Shown here: in pieces, positions 53,383-63,720 of the stretch
Position numbering within the stretch: the stretch's first letter is position 1
How the letters are laid out: each line of letters starts with the position of its first letter
Assembly (NCBI RefSeq): GCF_900099825.1
Contig: NZ_LT629693.1
Location: 124,001-188,000 of the forward strand
Direction: 5' to 3'
Source: Bradyrhizobium ottawaense
GTDB lineage: Bacteria > Pseudomonadota > Alphaproteobacteria > Rhizobiales > Xanthobacteraceae
DNA: 64,000 bases
Notes under the pieces: model-generated
The model's input: the letters and a program-made list of their open reading frames with translations, nothing else
What the model was told of the DNA's origin: nothing
Databases searched by the model: none
Position numbers and translations under genes: made by a program

Positions 53383-54625
53383 CTTTCTGCGCAGCCATCG
53401 TGCGCCACGCGATCAACAGCGCCAGCAGCAGCAAGGCCGATGCCAGCAGGAACGGCGCACCCGGCAATTTCAGCGGCGCGTGGTCGCCGATGAACCAGGC
53501 GAAGGTCAGCGTAAACAGAAACGGCCCGACAAGCTGGGCGATGCTGTTGACGTTGTTGGTGGCGCCCTGCAATTGCCCCTGCTGGTCCGGCGCCACAAGC
53601 TGCGTCGTCAACGCCTGGATGGCCGCGCCGGCGACGCCCCAGAGCGACATCACGGGGATGCCGACCCAGAACAATTCGCCGGTCGGGGCAGCACCATAGA
53701 TCAGAAACCCGAGCGCTCCGGCAGCGAGCCCCACCAACAGCGTACGTCGCTCGCCGAAGCGCTTGACGATCGGGCCGACGCCTGCGCCCTGCACCACCAT
53801 GGAGCAGACACCGACCAGCGCCAGCGTCAACCCGACGGTGGTCGTGCTCCAGCCGTATCGATAGGTGGCGTAGAGCACGAAGGTCGAGGGCAGCACCACA
53901 TGCGCGACCTGGCCGAAGAAGTTCGCCAGCGACAGCCCGGCGAGAATTTTGTTGGAGCGCAGCAAATGCAAGGCACCGAGCGGATTGGCGCTCTTCCAGC
54001 GAAACGGCGAGCGCCGCTCGGCCGGCAGCGATTCCGGCAGGATCAGAAAGCCGTACAGCGTGTTGGTAAAACTCAAACCGGCGGCGATCCAGAACGGCAG
54101 CCGCGGATCCATGCCGCCGAGCAGACCGCCGAGCGCCGGCCCCAGAATGAACCCGGCGCCGAACGCCGCGCCGATCTTGCCGAACACCGCGGCGCGCCGT
54201 TCCGGCGGCGTCACGTCGGCGATGTAGGCGAAGGCGGTCGAGATGCTGGCCGAGGTGATGCCTGAGATCACCCGGCCGATGAACAGCCAGCTCAGCGACG
54301 GCGCCAGCGCCATCAGCACGTAATCGAGCGCCAGCCCGAAATTCGACAGCAGCACCACCGGCCTGCGGCCGAACCGGTCCGACAGCGCACCGAGGATCGG
54401 CGAGAACAGGAACTGCATCAGCGCCCAGGCAGTCCCGAACAGTCCAAAGATCCGCGCCGCACTCGCGGTATCGTTGTCGACAAAGCTCTCGACCAGCTTC
54501 GGCAGCACCGGGATGATCAGGCCCAGCGCCAGCATGTCGAGCAGGATGGTGACGAAAATGAAGGCGGCCGCGGCGTTGCGCACCGGCGGCATGTCGGCGG
54601 CGGGCGCGGACGCCTGTTCGCTCAT
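53378..54625 (-). CDS. MFS transporter, TetA-like drug exporter family
   Basis: Twelve-helix major facilitator of 415 aa. The first helix motif [17 protein letters not shown] and motif [15 protein letters not shown] are those of the TCR/Tet family, and motif C-like [13 protein letters not shown] (in parts) is also present. Resistance to a specific drug cannot be predicted. The ATG overlaps the stop of der (ATGA), so it is in the same operon. The stop TAG lies in the inverted repeat at 53263-53382. Confidence 0.9.
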   Translation of the reverse strand: MSEQASAPAADMPPVRNAAAAFIFVTILLDMLALGLIIPVLPKLVESFVDNDTASAARIFGLFGTAWALMQFLFSPILGALSDRFGRRPVVLLSNFGLALDYVLMALAPSLSWLFIGRVISGITSASISTAFAYIADVTPPERRAAVFGKIGAAFGAGFILGPALGGLLGGMDPRLPFWIAAGLSFTNTLYGFLILPESLPAERRSPFRWKSANPLGALHLLRSNKILAGLSLANFFGQVAHVVLPSTFVLYATYRYGWSTTTVGLTLALVGVCSMVVQGAGVGPIVKRFGERRTLLVGLAAGALGFLIYGAAPTGELFWVGIPVMSLWGVAGAAIQALTTQLVAPDQQGQLQGATNNVNSIAQLVGPFLFTLTFAWFIGDHAPLKLPGAPFLLASALLLLALLIAWRTMAAQKA

Positions 54626-56007
54626 GACGGCCGTTTGCGCTTGTGGGCGAACGGATTGGCCTTTTCACGCAGCGAAATTCGCACCGGCGTGCCCGGCAGG
54701 TTGAAAGCCTCACGCATGCTGTTGGTCAGATAGCGCAGGTAGGATGTCGGCACCGCATCGGCGCGCGAGCAGAACAGGATGAAGCTCGGCGGCCGCGCCT
54801 TGGCCTGCGTGATGTAGTTGAGCTTCAGCCGCCGGCCCGACACCGCCGGCGGCGGATTGGCGTCGACCGCCTGCTCGAACCAGCGATTGAGGGTGGCCGT
54901 CGGCACGCGCTTGTTCCACACCGCATAGGCCTCCTCGATGGCCTTCATCAGCCGATCGATGCCCTCACCCATCAGGCCGGATACCGCGACGATGGGCGCG
55001 CCCTTCACTTGCGGCAACAGATGATCGGTATCGATGCGAAGATCCGAAATCAGGCTGCCTTTCTTCTCCATCAAATCCCACTTGTTGACCGCCAGCACGA
55101 GCGCGCGCCCCTCGCGCTCGATCAGGTCGGCGATCCGCAGATCCTGTTCCTCGAACCGGTTCTGCGCGTCCATCATCAGCACGACGACTTCGGCGAAGCG
55201 GACCGCCCGCAACGCGTCGGCGACCGACAGCTTTTCCAGCTTCTCCTCGATCCGCGAACGCCGCCTGATCCCTGCGGTGTCGAACACCCGGAATTCGCGG
55301 CCCTGCCAGGTGATCTCCACGGAAATGGAATCGCGGGTGGTGCCGGCCTCGGGGCTGGTCAACAGCCGCTCCTCGCCGAGCAGATGATTGATCAGCGTCG
55401 ACTTGCCGGCATTGGGCCGGCCGACGATGGCGACGCGGATCGGACGTTGCGCGATTTCCTCATCGGTTTCGATGATGTCATCGTCGTCGTCGAACTCCTC
55501 CTCTTCGACCGGCTCGGGCATCAGCACCCGCAGCGCGTCGTAGAGATCGCTGAGGCCTTCGCCATGTTCGGCCGAGATCTGGATCGGATCGCCTAAGCCC
55601 AGCGCGTAGGATTCCATGGCGCCGAGCTCGCCGTGCTTGCCCTCGCTCTTGTTGGCGACCAGCACCACCGGCTTGTTGGCGCGGCGGGCGAAATCGGCGA
55701 AGGCGCGATCGTTTGGCGTCAGGCCGGCGCGCGCGTCGAACACGAACATCAGTGCGTCGGCGAGCCCGATCGCGACTTCGGTCTGCTCCTGCATCCGCGC
55801 GGTGAGCGAGCCCTTGGCGCCCTCGTCGAGGCCGGCGGTATCGATCAACGTGAATTCGAGGTCGCCGAGGCGCCCTTCGCCCTCGCGGCGGTCGCGGGTC
55901 ACGCCGGGTTCGTCATCGACCAGCGCGAGCTTCTGCCCGACCAGCCGGTTGAACAGCGTCGACTTTCCGACATTCGGCCGGCCGATGATGGCAATCGTGA
56001 AAGACAT
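54622..56007 (-). CDS. der: GTPase Der
   Basis: Double Era-like GTPase needed for 50S assembly, 461 aa. First G domain: GRPNVGKST (9-17), [24 protein letters not shown]. Second: [46 protein letters not shown]-like C-terminal domain follows and a basic tail ends the protein. The acidic stretch [20 protein letters not shown] between domains is typical of alphaproteobacteria. It precedes the MFS gene with overlapping stop/start. Confidence 0.96.
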   Translation of the reverse strand: MSFTIAIIGRPNVGKSTLFNRLVGQKLALVDDEPGVTRDRREGEGRLGDLEFTLIDTAGLDEGAKGSLTARMQEQTEVAIGLADALMFVFDARAGLTPNDRAFADFARRANKPVVLVANKSEGKHGELGAMESYALGLGDPIQISAEHGEGLSDLYDALRVLMPEPVEEEEFDDDDDIIETDEEIAQRPIRVAIVGRPNAGKSTLINHLLGEERLLTSPEAGTTRDSISVEITWQGREFRVFDTAGIRRRSRIEEKLEKLSVADALRAVRFAEVVVLMMDAQNRFEEQDLRIADLIEREGRALVLAVNKWDLMEKKGSLISDLRIDTDHLLPQVKGAPIVAVSGLMGEGIDRLMKAIEEAYAVWNKRVPTATLNRWFEQAVDANPPPAVSGRRLKLNYITQAKARPPSFILFCSRADAVPTSYLRYLTNSMREAFNLPGTPVRISLREKANPFAHKRKRPS

Positions 56008-56062
56008 AAATGATCCTAGCGCCCTCTTTTGAAGGGCGTGTCAATCGAAGGAAAATGAAAAC

Positions 56063-56629
56063 TCAGCGCGTGAAGGTGCCGCTCGGCATCGGGGCCGGGA
56101 ACGGTGCGGCGGATTGTTGCGTGGCTGACGCGGGCGCCGTCGACTGGCCGGCGGGCGCTTCCGCCGGCGGCGCGGTGGTGCGCTTGCGCACGATCTTCTT
56201 GGGCTTGGGCGCTGGCGGCGCCGCGGTGGTGCTGCCCTCTTCCTCAGGCGCAGCGGCATCGGGGTCGGCAGCCGCGGCAGGCTCAGCCGCCGGCGCGGGG
56301 CTGGCGGCGGCAGGTGCCGGCTTGCCCTTCGATTTAGCGCCACGCTTCGATTTCGGCTCTTCCGGCGGGGCGGCCGGAGCGACAGCTACCTGCGGACTCT
56401 GATCGTCGATCTGACGGCTGCCCTTGTAGAGATCCTTCGGCACGCCCTGCTCAAGGCCCGGCACGCCCTCGGGGAAAACCGGCTTACGTTCGCCCGGCAG
56501 CTTCTTCTTGGTGTCGAGGAAGTCGAGCAAATCGGACGGATCGAAATTGCCCATGCTGCCGCAGCCCGCCAGCGCGCTGGAGAGCGCGACAAGGACGGTG
56601 GCTGCGATCAAACGTTGCGGGCGGCGCAT
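56063..56629 (-). CDS. Putative lipoprotein with low-complexity Ala/Pro tail
   Basis: Probable lipoprotein of 188 aa. A signal peptide with lipobox SALAGC (Cys23) is followed by GSMGNFDPSDLLDFLDTKKK and a segment GERKPVFPEGVPGLEQGVPK. The rest (~85-188) is Ala/Pro/Lys rich and probably disordered. It lies between der and the YfgM-like gene, where many other alphaproteobacteria have bamB; it has none of the beta-propeller of BamB. Function unknown; outer-membrane or cell-wall association is an inference. Confidence 0.75.
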   Translation of the reverse strand: MRRPQRLIAATVLVALSSALAGCGSMGNFDPSDLLDFLDTKKKLPGERKPVFPEGVPGLEQGVPKDLYKGSRQIDDQSPQVAVAPAAPPEEPKSKRGAKSKGKPAPAAASPAPAAEPAAAADPDAAAPEEEGSTTAAPPAPKPKKIVRKRTTAPPAEAPAGQSTAPASATQQSAAPFPAPMPSGTFTR

Positions 56630-56653
56630 GGTTGTTTCTCGTTCAGCTCTTGA

Positions 56654-57307
56654 TCAGCTCTTGGCAACCGGCGGAAGCAGGGCCTGCAGCGCTTCGGCGC
56701 GCGAACGCAGGCTCGGCGGCGTCTCGCCGTCATTGGCAATCAGGTCGAGCCATTGCCGCGTTGCCGCGGCGTCGTTGGCTCGCCAGGCCGACAAAGCCAG
56801 CAATTCACGCGCGGTATGGCGAAACGTCGCGCCTGGTGCCGCGGCGGCTTCGAGGCGCTCTTTCATGTTGGGATAGGTCGCGGTTTCCAGCAACAACTGG
56901 GCCGCGCGAATCCGCGCCAGATCCTGCGCTGCGACGCCGACGCTGCGGTCGGCGGCAATCTCGTCGAACAACTTCGCTGCGGCCGGCGCATCGCGGCTCG
57001 CGACCTCCGTCGCCATGCGCAGCCGTGCCAGTACGCGGTATCCCGCCGGTCCCCTGGCGGCCAGATCGGCAAACGCCGCTTCGGCTTCGGTGTGCTTGCT
57101 GGCTTCCGAGAGCTCCACAGCCTTGTCGAAGGCTGCCCCGGCCTCGGCGGCCTTCCTGGCTTCCACATACTCGTAGCCACGCCAGCCGCCCACAGACGCG
57201 ATGATCAGGAGCGCGCCCGCGATGATATAGATCGAATATTGCTCCCACAGCTTCTTAAGCTGGTCGCGACGGACGTCCTCGTCTACTTCATCAAATAATT
57301 CAGACAC
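56654..57307 (-). CDS. YfgM-like tetratricopeptide membrane protein
   Basis: Membrane-anchored TPR-like protein, 217 aa. A short cytoplasmic N-terminus (SELFDEVDEDVRRDQLKKLW) precedes one transmembrane helix (YSIYIIAGALLIIASVGGW, ~25-43) and a periplasmic helical repeat region (~50-215). YfgM works with SecYEG and periplasmic chaperones in E. coli. Here it is followed by the lipoprotein and der, matching the yfgM-bamB-der order except that BamB is not there. Confidence 0.85.
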   Translation of the reverse strand: MSELFDEVDEDVRRDQLKKLWEQYSIYIIAGALLIIASVGGWRGYEYVEARKAAEAGAAFDKAVELSEASKHTEAEAAFADLAARGPAGYRVLARLRMATEVASRDAPAAAKLFDEIAADRSVGVAAQDLARIRAAQLLLETATYPNMKERLEAAAAPGATFRHTARELLALSAWRANDAAATRQWLDLIANDGETPPSLRSRAEALQALLPPVAKS

Positions 57308-57582
57308 TTAAGGCTATCCCATCCCCGAGGGAAACGCGATCAAGGTAGCGGCGCCACGCGCCCAATCCCCGCATGGCCGCGGCGTTACCCTAACGATATG
57401 GCGGTGGCAAGGCAAAGTGAGCCGGATCAAAGCGTTAACGGTGCGGCTTAAGGCCTGCGTCACGCGGTCCCCTGCAGAATGACTTGGGAATGAATGTCTT
57501 GGGAATGTTGACATCGCCGTTCAAAACTTGACGTAATCGCCCCTATTATCCCTTGGTTTCATTTCGTTTTCTGGGGTGGTTC

Positions 57583-58446
57583 ATGCTTCGCCGTGCCCTG
57601 CTTTTCATTCTCGCCATGGCGCCGGCCGCCCTGCCCGCGGCGTCGCTGGCCTCTGACGCCAAGCCGAAGCCACCCGAGACGGCATTCAGCGGGAAACTGC
57701 GGCCGGACATCCTGGGCGTCTCCACCGACGCGACGGCCGAATCCGCGCGCGCTGCCTTCGAGACACGTTTCAAGGGACATGCCGATGCCAAGGCAGACAT
57801 TCAGCAACAGAAACTCGGCGACAGCGGCACAAGCTTCGTCGCCGCGGTGAATTTCAACCTCCCCGCCGGCCCCAAGCAGACCGGCGAGTTGCTGTCGGGC
57901 AGCTTCTCCTCACCGGCGAGCGGCAACCGCGCCTATTTCATCGCCCGCAACCTGACCTTCGCAGCGGACCAGCAGCCGGCAAAAGCCGACATGATCAAGG
58001 AGATCATGGGCAAATATGGCGTTCCCACCATCGTCGGCGATCAGCACCTCTATTACATCTACCGCTCGGGCTCGGTGATTTCCTCCGGCACCAAATACAA
58101 GGAAGCGACCGCGCTTGAAGCGATCGACAAGCCGCTCGACCCGCGCGCCGCGGTCAAACTCAACGGCGAGACCGTTCGCGGCAGTTGCGTGGCCGTCATC
58201 AAGCGCGCCCAGACCAAGGCGAAAACGCTGAGCGCCATGTTCGATGAGGCCAAGGGCGCCAATTGCGACGGGGTATTGAGCGTGCAACTGATACCGGGCA
58301 CGCCGACAGAGCGGGTCGGGATCGCGCAATTCACGCTGCTGGATACCAAACTCGTCGTCAGCGCCACCGCGATCGACAACGAGGCCATCGCAGCCGACCA
58401 GAACGAGCGCAAGGCGATGCCCAAGGGCAGCGCGCCGAAGCTCTGA
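57583..58446 (+). CDS. Secreted hypothetical protein
   Basis: Exported protein, 287 aa from the ATG at 57583; an upstream in-frame ATG at 57553 is less likely. Signal peptide (LRRALLFILAMAPAALPAAS), then a mature domain with KLRPDILGVSTDATAESARAAFETRFKG, possibly an alpha/beta calcium- or ligand-binding fold; two cysteines (~201 and ~229) may form a disulfide. The middle part IKEIMGKYGVPTIVGDQHLYYIY resembles periplasmic calibration-type domains, but no family is recognised. Many Bradyrhizobium genomes encode such proteins. Confidence 0.65.
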   Translation: MLRRALLFILAMAPAALPAASLASDAKPKPPETAFSGKLRPDILGVSTDATAESARAAFETRFKGHADAKADIQQQKLGDSGTSFVAAVNFNLPAGPKQTGELLSGSFSSPASGNRAYFIARNLTFAADQQPAKADMIKEIMGKYGVPTIVGDQHLYYIYRSGSVISSGTKYKEATALEAIDKPLDPRAAVKLNGETVRGSCVAVIKRAQTKAKTLSAMFDEAKGANCDGVLSVQLIPGTPTERVGIAQFTLLDTKLVVSATAIDNEAIAADQNERKAMPKGSAPKL

Positions 58447-58459
58447 CGTCCTCGTTAAT

Positions 58460-60061
58460 TTAAGGCTGCGCCGCCGCCCACGCTTCCCGCAACTGCCGCT
58501 TCATCACCTTGCCGTTGGCGTTGCGCGGCAGCGGATCCGACGTGAGATCGATGGTCTCCGGCACCTTGTAGTCCGACAACCGCTCGGCGCACCACGCGCG
58601 CAGCACCTCGCCGCTGACCGGGTTGCGGGTCACCACCACGGCATGCACGCGTTCGCCCAGCACCGGGCACGGTTTGGCGATGATCGCACTCTCGACCACG
58701 GCGGGGTGGCCTGAAAGCACCGACTCGACCTCGGCGGAATAGATCTTCAGGCCGCCGCGGTTGATCATGTCTTTCTGGCGATCGAACACGCGAACGAAGT
58801 TTTGTGCATCCACCGAACCAAGGTCGCCGGAATGCCAGAAGCCGGCGGTAAAACTCTCCGCCGTCGCCTTCGGATTGTTCCAGTAACCTCTGATGACCGA
58901 ACCGCTGCGGATCCAGAGTTCACCAATTTCGCCGGGCGGCAATTCATGCCCGTCCGCTCCCATGGCGAGGATCTCGGCACCGGGACAGGGCAAACCGACG
59001 CTGTCGATGTGGCTCGCGGTCAATTCACCGGGCATCATGGTCGAGGGCGACGTGGTCTCGGTCGCGCCGTAGCAGTTCGCGAGCTTGAGGCCCGGGATCT
59101 TGATGGCCAGGCGTTCGATGGTGGCGATCGGCATCGGCGCGCCGCCAAAGCCGCCGATCCGCCAGCTCGACAGGTCGTAGCTGTCGAAATCGGGCTGCAG
59201 CAGGCAGAGATTATACATCGCCGGCACCATCACGGTGTAGGTGACGCGCTCGCGCGCGGCGACCTTCAGATATTCCGCGGCCTTGAACTCGGCCATGATG
59301 ATCAGCGCGCCCGCGCAGCGCAGCATGGTCGTGATATTGGCGACCACGCCGGTGACATGCCCAAGCGGCACGGCGGCGATCGAACGATCGGCCGCGGTCA
59401 GCTTGAGACACGACACGAACACCATCGACGAATGAATGATGGTGCAATGCGCCAGCATCGCGCCCTTGGGTTTTCCGGTCGTGCCCGAGGTGTAGAGGAT
59501 CATCGCCGTGTCTTCTTCGTCGACCTCGGCCGGTGCTGCGGCCGCTGCGTTATCGGCGAGCTCGGAAAAGCGCGAGACTTTTGCATCGTCATCGACAGCG
59601 ATCCGAAACGCCAGATCGGGAACGTCGTGCTCATCGGGCACACGCGCGGCCAGTGCCGCCTCGTGGATCAGGAGTTTTGCGCCGCAATCGGTCAGCACAT
59701 AGGCGATCTCGGGCTTTTGCTGCCGGGTGGAGAGCAGCACCGTCACCAAACCTGCATGCGCCGCGGCGAACATCGTCAGCACAAATTCGATGCGGTTGCC
59801 GAGCAGCACCGCGACCCGGTCGCCGCGCTGCAATCCAAGTTTGTGAAATCCGGTCGCGATCGCCTGGGATCGCTGCGCGACCTCGCGCCAGTCCATCCGG
59901 CTGCTGCCGCAGACCAGCGCCTCGCCGCCGGGATTGCGGGCCGCGGCCTCGGCAACCATTCCCCAGATGCTTTTGGGCCGCTCGCAAAACGCGGGCACCA
60001 CGCGATCGCCGAAGCGCGCCTCGAGCCGCATCGGAGGAATGGAATGCTGCGACCAGTCCAT
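58460..60061 (-). CDS. AMP-binding acyl-CoA synthetase
   Basis: Fatty-acid or aromatic-acid CoA ligase of 533 aa. The ATG at 60061 gives MDWSQHSIPPMRL; a longer open frame is rejected. Adenylate-forming motifs are MILYTSGTTGKPKGAMLAH (P-loop-like A3), NCYGATETTSPSTMM (A5), and FWHSGDLG with NRGGLKIYSAEVES (A8). The final lysine region is NANGKVMKRQLRE (A10). The substrate is not evident. It follows panB by 11 bases, sharing an operon. Confidence 0.93.
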   Translation of the reverse strand: MDWSQHSIPPMRLEARFGDRVVPAFCERPKSIWGMVAEAAARNPGGEALVCGSSRMDWREVAQRSQAIATGFHKLGLQRGDRVAVLLGNRIEFVLTMFAAAHAGLVTVLLSTRQQKPEIAYVLTDCGAKLLIHEAALAARVPDEHDVPDLAFRIAVDDDAKVSRFSELADNAAAAAPAEVDEEDTAMILYTSGTTGKPKGAMLAHCTIIHSSMVFVSCLKLTAADRSIAAVPLGHVTGVVANITTMLRCAGALIIMAEFKAAEYLKVAARERVTYTVMVPAMYNLCLLQPDFDSYDLSSWRIGGFGGAPMPIATIERLAIKIPGLKLANCYGATETTSPSTMMPGELTASHIDSVGLPCPGAEILAMGADGHELPPGEIGELWIRSGSVIRGYWNNPKATAESFTAGFWHSGDLGSVDAQNFVRVFDRQKDMINRGGLKIYSAEVESVLSGHPAVVESAIIAKPCPVLGERVHAVVVTRNPVSGEVLRAWCAERLSDYKVPETIDLTSDPLPRNANGKVMKRQLREAWAAAQP

Positions 60062-60072
60062 GGCGGCCCTCT

Positions 60073-60900
60073 TCAGCCCTTGTTGGCTTTCATCTCGTAG
60101 ACATGCTCCGGCCCGGGGAAAGCCCGCGAGCGCACGTCGGTGGCGTAGCTCTCGATAGCCGCTTCGATCGCGGGTCCGAGATTGCCGTAGCGGCGGACGA
60201 ATTTCGGGGTCCGCGGCGACAGCCCCAGCATGTCTTCCAGCACCAGCACCTGGCCGTCGCACGCGGCACTGGCGCCGATGCCGATGGTGGGGATGGCGAT
60301 CGCTTGCGTAATCTTGCGCGCCAGCGGCTCGGCGACGGCCTCGATCACGACCGAGAACGCGCCGGCTTCCGAGATCGCGCGCGCGTCGTTCAGGATCGGC
60401 TCCCAGCTCGCTTCATCGCGGCCCTGCGCGCGAAACGAGCCCAGCGTGTTGATCGATTGCGGTGTCAACCCGATGTGGCCCATCACGGGCACGCCGCGCT
60501 CGGACAGGAACGCGATGGTCTCCGCCATCCGCGCCCCGCCTTCGAGCTTCACCGCGCCGCAATGGGTCTCCTTCAGGATTCGCACCGCGGAATGAAACGC
60601 CTGCTCTTTCGACGCCTCATAGGAGCCGAACGGCATGTCGACCACGACCAGCGCGTGCTGCGAGCCACGCATGACCGCTCGTCCCTGCAGGATCATCATC
60701 TCGAGCGTGACCGGCACCGTGGTCTCGAAGCCGTGCATGACGTTGCCGAGGGAATCGCCGACCAGGATGACGTCGCAATAGCGATCCACCAGCGCCGCGG
60801 TATGGGCGTGGTAGGAGGTCAGCATCACGATCGGCTCGCCATTCTTGCGCGCGCGAATATCCGGCGCCGTTTTGCGCTTGATGGCAGACTGAACCGACAT
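60073..60900 (-). CDS. panB: 3-methyl-2-oxobutanoate hydroxymethyltransferase
   Basis: PanB makes ketopantoate for pantothenate and CoA, using methylene-tetrahydrofolate; 275 aa from the ATG at 60900. An ATG at 60912 adds four residues. Family features: [32 protein letters not shown] (Mg-binding Asp), [23 protein letters not shown], and [21 protein letters not shown] start only one base after the stop of the NnrU-like gene indicates coupling. No panC is nearby. Confidence 0.94.
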   Translation of the reverse strand: MSVQSAIKRKTAPDIRARKNGEPIVMLTSYHAHTAALVDRYCDVILVGDSLGNVMHGFETTVPVTLEMMILQGRAVMRGSQHALVVVDMPFGSYEASKEQAFHSAVRILKETHCGAVKLEGGARMAETIAFLSERGVPVMGHIGLTPQSINTLGSFRAQGRDEASWEPILNDARAISEAGAFSVVIEAVAEPLARKITQAIAIPTIGIGASAACDGQVLVLEDMLGLSPRTPKFVRRYGNLGPAIEAAIESYATDVRSRAFPGPEHVYEMKANKG

Positions 60901-60901
60901 G

Positions 60902-61495
60902 CTAGACTCCAAACACGGGGACGCCGATCACGACCGGGTGGAACGCGAAGGCAAGCGCCAGATAAGCGACAACCCCGACCGCGATCGCGATCAGGTCATT
61001 GCCGGGACCGCCGACCGGGATCGGCGGCGCGCCGGCATCGGGGCGGCGTTTGAGCGAGATGCGGTCGAACACCGCCCATGCCAGGAACGAGCCGAACAGG
61101 ATGATCGAGCCGAGATCGCCATTGGCGAGCAGATGCGCCGCCGCCCACAGCTTGACGCCCGTCAGCATCGGATGTTTCAGCGTCGTGTAGATGCGGCCGC
61201 GAATATAGGAGGCGACCACCAGAATGACCGCCGGCAGCATCAGCGCGACGGTGATGTGCTTGAACGCCTTCGGCGGATTCCAGACATCGATCCAGCCGGT
61301 CGCGCGATACTCGGCAAAGCCCCAGGCGATCAGCGCAAGGCCGGCAATCGAGACCAGCGCGTAGAAAATCTTGTAACCGCCCTCGCCCATCGAGGTGACA
61401 AATCGCGCGCGCAGATCGCGCTGCGTGGTGAGCGTATGGACGCCCAAAAACAGGATCAGGCCCAGGATCATCACCAGCAGTCCCATGACGTCCAT
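60902..61495 (-). CDS. NnrU family membrane protein
   Basis: Polytopic membrane protein with six hydrophobic segments, 197 aa. The NnrU family signature [21 protein letters not shown] is present, as is [12 protein letters not shown] near the N-terminus. NnrU was first linked to nitrite/nitric oxide metabolism, but related proteins occur without it, and no nir/nor genes are nearby. A start at 61486 (Met4) is also possible. It lies directly upstream of panB. Confidence 0.85.
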   Translation of the reverse strand: MDVMGLLVMILGLILFLGVHTLTTQRDLRARFVTSMGEGGYKIFYALVSIAGLALIAWGFAEYRATGWIDVWNPPKAFKHITVALMLPAVILVVASYIRGRIYTTLKHPMLTGVKLWAAAHLLANGDLGSIILFGSFLAWAVFDRISLKRRPDAGAPPIPVGGPGNDLIAIAVGVVAYLALAFAFHPVVIGVPVFGV

Positions 61496-61650
61496 CCCAT
61501 CGCGGCTGTTTTTCCGGCTAACCGCGTATCACCTTAGGGGCTTGGCCCGCAATGCGCGAAAATGCACCCCACCCCATTGCCGTCCCTTGATGAGGGCTTA
61601 CCTAATTTGCCGCGAAATGGCGGCGGGTTTCATCGCAGGAATCGCGCCCG

Positions 61651-62250
61651 TCAGGGGGTACCGGACCGCTTGCCCAGCTCGCGGTTGTCGACATAGCGGA
61701 TCGCGATCGGCCGCCCGGCCAGCGCACCGCCGAGGCCACCGGTGAATTTCAGGGGCATGCAGGCCTCCAGCGAGGCGTTGATCGCCTTCAGATAGGCGGC
61801 GCGGGTCTCCGCGGAGACCCCGGCGGTGGAATAGGTCAGGCGCGGCGTGGCGATGATCTCGCCCGATCGCCTGAAGCTGAAACGCACCGACATCTGCATG
61901 CCCTCGCGCGCGCTGTCGGCCGGTGGTGGCGACCAGCACGACCGCAGCGCCGCAAAGAGGTCGCCGATGGTATCGAGGTCGTGGTCGGGCTTTTGATATT
62001 TCGCGGCCTGGTCCTGCGGCGGCACGGCCTCGATCGTGAGTTGCAGGTTTTCACCGTAGGGATAATCGATCTCGGGAATGCACGGCCCATGGTTGAGCAC
62101 GCTGCAGTAATACGGCGTGCACGGCCGGTTATCGAGCACGCTGCAGGGCGCATGCGCAAACGGCGTGGCATCGATCTGGCGCGGCCGGGCATCGGCCGTG
62201 GCCATCCCGGCAAACAGGGCGATCAGGCAGATGATGATGCACCGGAACAT
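61651..62250 (-). CDS. Secreted cysteine-containing protein with TonB-C-like fold
   Basis: Exported protein of 199 aa. Signal peptide (CIIICLIALFAGMATADA) is followed by a duplicated Cys motif APCSVLDNRPCTPYYCSVLNHGPCIPE, two 13-residue units with two cysteines each. The C-terminal part (~115-199) has a RSCW segment and MSVRFSFRRSGEIIATPRL, suggesting a TonB/TolA C-terminal-type alpha/beta fold. No partner is nearby. Function unknown. Confidence 0.68.
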   Translation of the reverse strand: MFRCIIICLIALFAGMATADARPRQIDATPFAHAPCSVLDNRPCTPYYCSVLNHGPCIPEIDYPYGENLQLTIEAVPPQDQAAKYQKPDHDLDTIGDLFAALRSCWSPPPADSAREGMQMSVRFSFRRSGEIIATPRLTYSTAGVSAETRAAYLKAINASLEACMPLKFTGGLGGALAGRPIAIRYVDNRELGKRSGTP

Positions 62251-62363
62251 GCGATGGTCCGTTGTTGGCGGGGTCCAGAGCCTTGTTAGTGCTGAACTTG
62301 ATGCGCGCAGTCGTCAGCATCAAGGCTGACCGCGTTCACATCCTCGCGCTTACATCGTTAGAT

Positions 62364-62921
62364 TCATGGCCGGGCGTTCATGGCGGAGAGTTCCGCAATC
62401 AGTGCCTTCTCGCTCGGCTGGTCGAGTACCCCGGTGGCATAGAGCGAAATGCCGCCATACAGCGTGATATAGACCTTCATCACGGCGCGGCGCCGCTCGG
62501 CCGGGGTCTTGATGTCCTGGCAGAAGATCCGCATCGCCTCGGTAATGACCTTGTGGACGGCCTGCTGCAGCGGCGGATTGTGCTTCATGGTCGCGTGCGG
62601 GCGGCTCGTCATCAGCGCATAGAGCGCGCGATTGGCCAGCGCGAACCGCACATATTTCGCGGTGTAATCATCCGGCGTGTTCGCCTTGACCAGGATTGCC
62701 GCGAGCCTGGTGTAGGCAGCGGTCGCGACCGCGTCGAGCAGCGCCTCGCGGTCGGCGAAATGATTATACAGCGAGCGATGCGCGACGCCGACGGCATCCG
62801 CGACCTCGCGCAGGCTCAATCGTTCATGGCCGGCTGCGGCCACCAGACGGGTGGCGGCCTTCAGGGCTTCGGATTTCAGGTTGCCATGGCGATAGGTCGC
62901 CCGGCGCGGCTTTGCGGTCAT
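62364..62921 (-). CDS. TetR/AcrR family transcriptional regulator
   Basis: TetR family protein of 185 aa. Helix-turn-helix region LSLREVADAVGVAHRSLYNH (~36-55). It lies close to the crotonase gene, downstream of it on the same strand. The 51-base gap and shared strand suggest one transcript. The operator-like sites 5' of the crotonase could be its target. Confidence 0.87.
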   Translation of the reverse strand: MTAKPRRATYRHGNLKSEALKAATRLVAAAGHERLSLREVADAVGVAHRSLYNHFADREALLDAVATAAYTRLAAILVKANTPDDYTAKYVRFALANRALYALMTSRPHATMKHNPPLQQAVHKVITEAMRIFCQDIKTPAERRRAVMKVYITLYGGISLYATGVLDQPSEKALIAELSAMNARP

Positions 62922-62972
62922 GCCCCTTCATACAAAGGCTGCAGCCGTAACGCCACCGCGCCGGCGAAGCCC

Positions 62973-63698
62973 TCAGGCCGAGGCCCGGCTGGCAACGCGG
63001 CTCTCGCCATATTGCGGGGTGATGTCCTCATCGATCATGGCGCGGATCATCTTGATGACCGCGCCCCGCGCCCGCGCCTTGGTGGCGGCATGGGCCGCCA
63101 TGTTGAGCGTGGCAAGCGCCTGGGCTGCCGCCTCGGCGCTGCGATCCAGCGCTTCCGCCGGCACCACCCGGTCGAAGAACCCGGCAGTGACGGCCTCGAC
63201 GGGGCCGAACATTTCCGCCGTCATCACCACCCTTGAGAAATAGGCCGGCGTCAGCCGCTGCCGCGCGACCTCGATGGCAAAGCGCGGCACGGTCAGCCCG
63301 ATCGCGACCTCGTTCATGCCGATCCGGTAATCGCCCTCGGCGGCAATGCGGTGGTCGCTGGACATGATCAGGAAAGCGCCCATCGGATAAGCGTTGCCCT
63401 GGCAGGCCGCCACGACAGGGGTCGGAAACGACAGGATGCGCAGCGCCAGTTCGGCGCCCGCCTTCACCATCAGATATTGATCCTCGGCACTCCCTTTGGC
63501 GAATACGCCGAGGTCGAACCCGCCGGAAAAGTGCTTTCCCCGCGCTTTCAGGATCACGACGGTCTTGTCTCTTTCGGCCTGATCGAACGCCGCATGCAGC
63601 GCGTTCAACATCGCAACCGACATCACATTGGCCTTGCCGTCATCCATCACGATGGTGCCGACCGGGCCGGAACGGGAATACGTCGCAAGATCAGTCAT
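62973..63698 (-). CDS. Crotonase/enoyl-CoA hydratase family protein
   Basis: Crotonase-fold enzyme of 241 aa, acting on acyl-CoA. The start ATG at 63698 has gggagg 7 bases upstream. Oxyanion-hole segments are ARGKHFSGGFDLGVF and the second helix near CQGNAYPMGAFLIMSSD. The usual catalytic glutamates of enoyl-CoA hydratase (Glu144/Glu164 equivalents) are not apparent, so hydratase activity is uncertain; isomerase or other crotonase chemistry is possible. It is upstream of a TetR gene. Confidence 0.85.
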   Translation of the reverse strand: MTDLATYSRSGPVGTIVMDDGKANVMSVAMLNALHAAFDQAERDKTVVILKARGKHFSGGFDLGVFAKGSAEDQYLMVKAGAELALRILSFPTPVVAACQGNAYPMGAFLIMSSDHRIAAEGDYRIGMNEVAIGLTVPRFAIEVARQRLTPAYFSRVVMTAEMFGPVEAVTAGFFDRVVPAEALDRSAEAAAQALATLNMAAHAATKARARGAVIKMIRAMIDEDITPQYGESRVASRASA

Positions 63699-63720
63699 GG
63701 TAGCCTCCCTTTCTGTTAAA

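Noticed and set aside
55465..55510. Acidic stretch in Der as a repeat-expansion artefact
   Set aside because: An acidic inter-domain linker is usual for Der in alphaproteobacteria.
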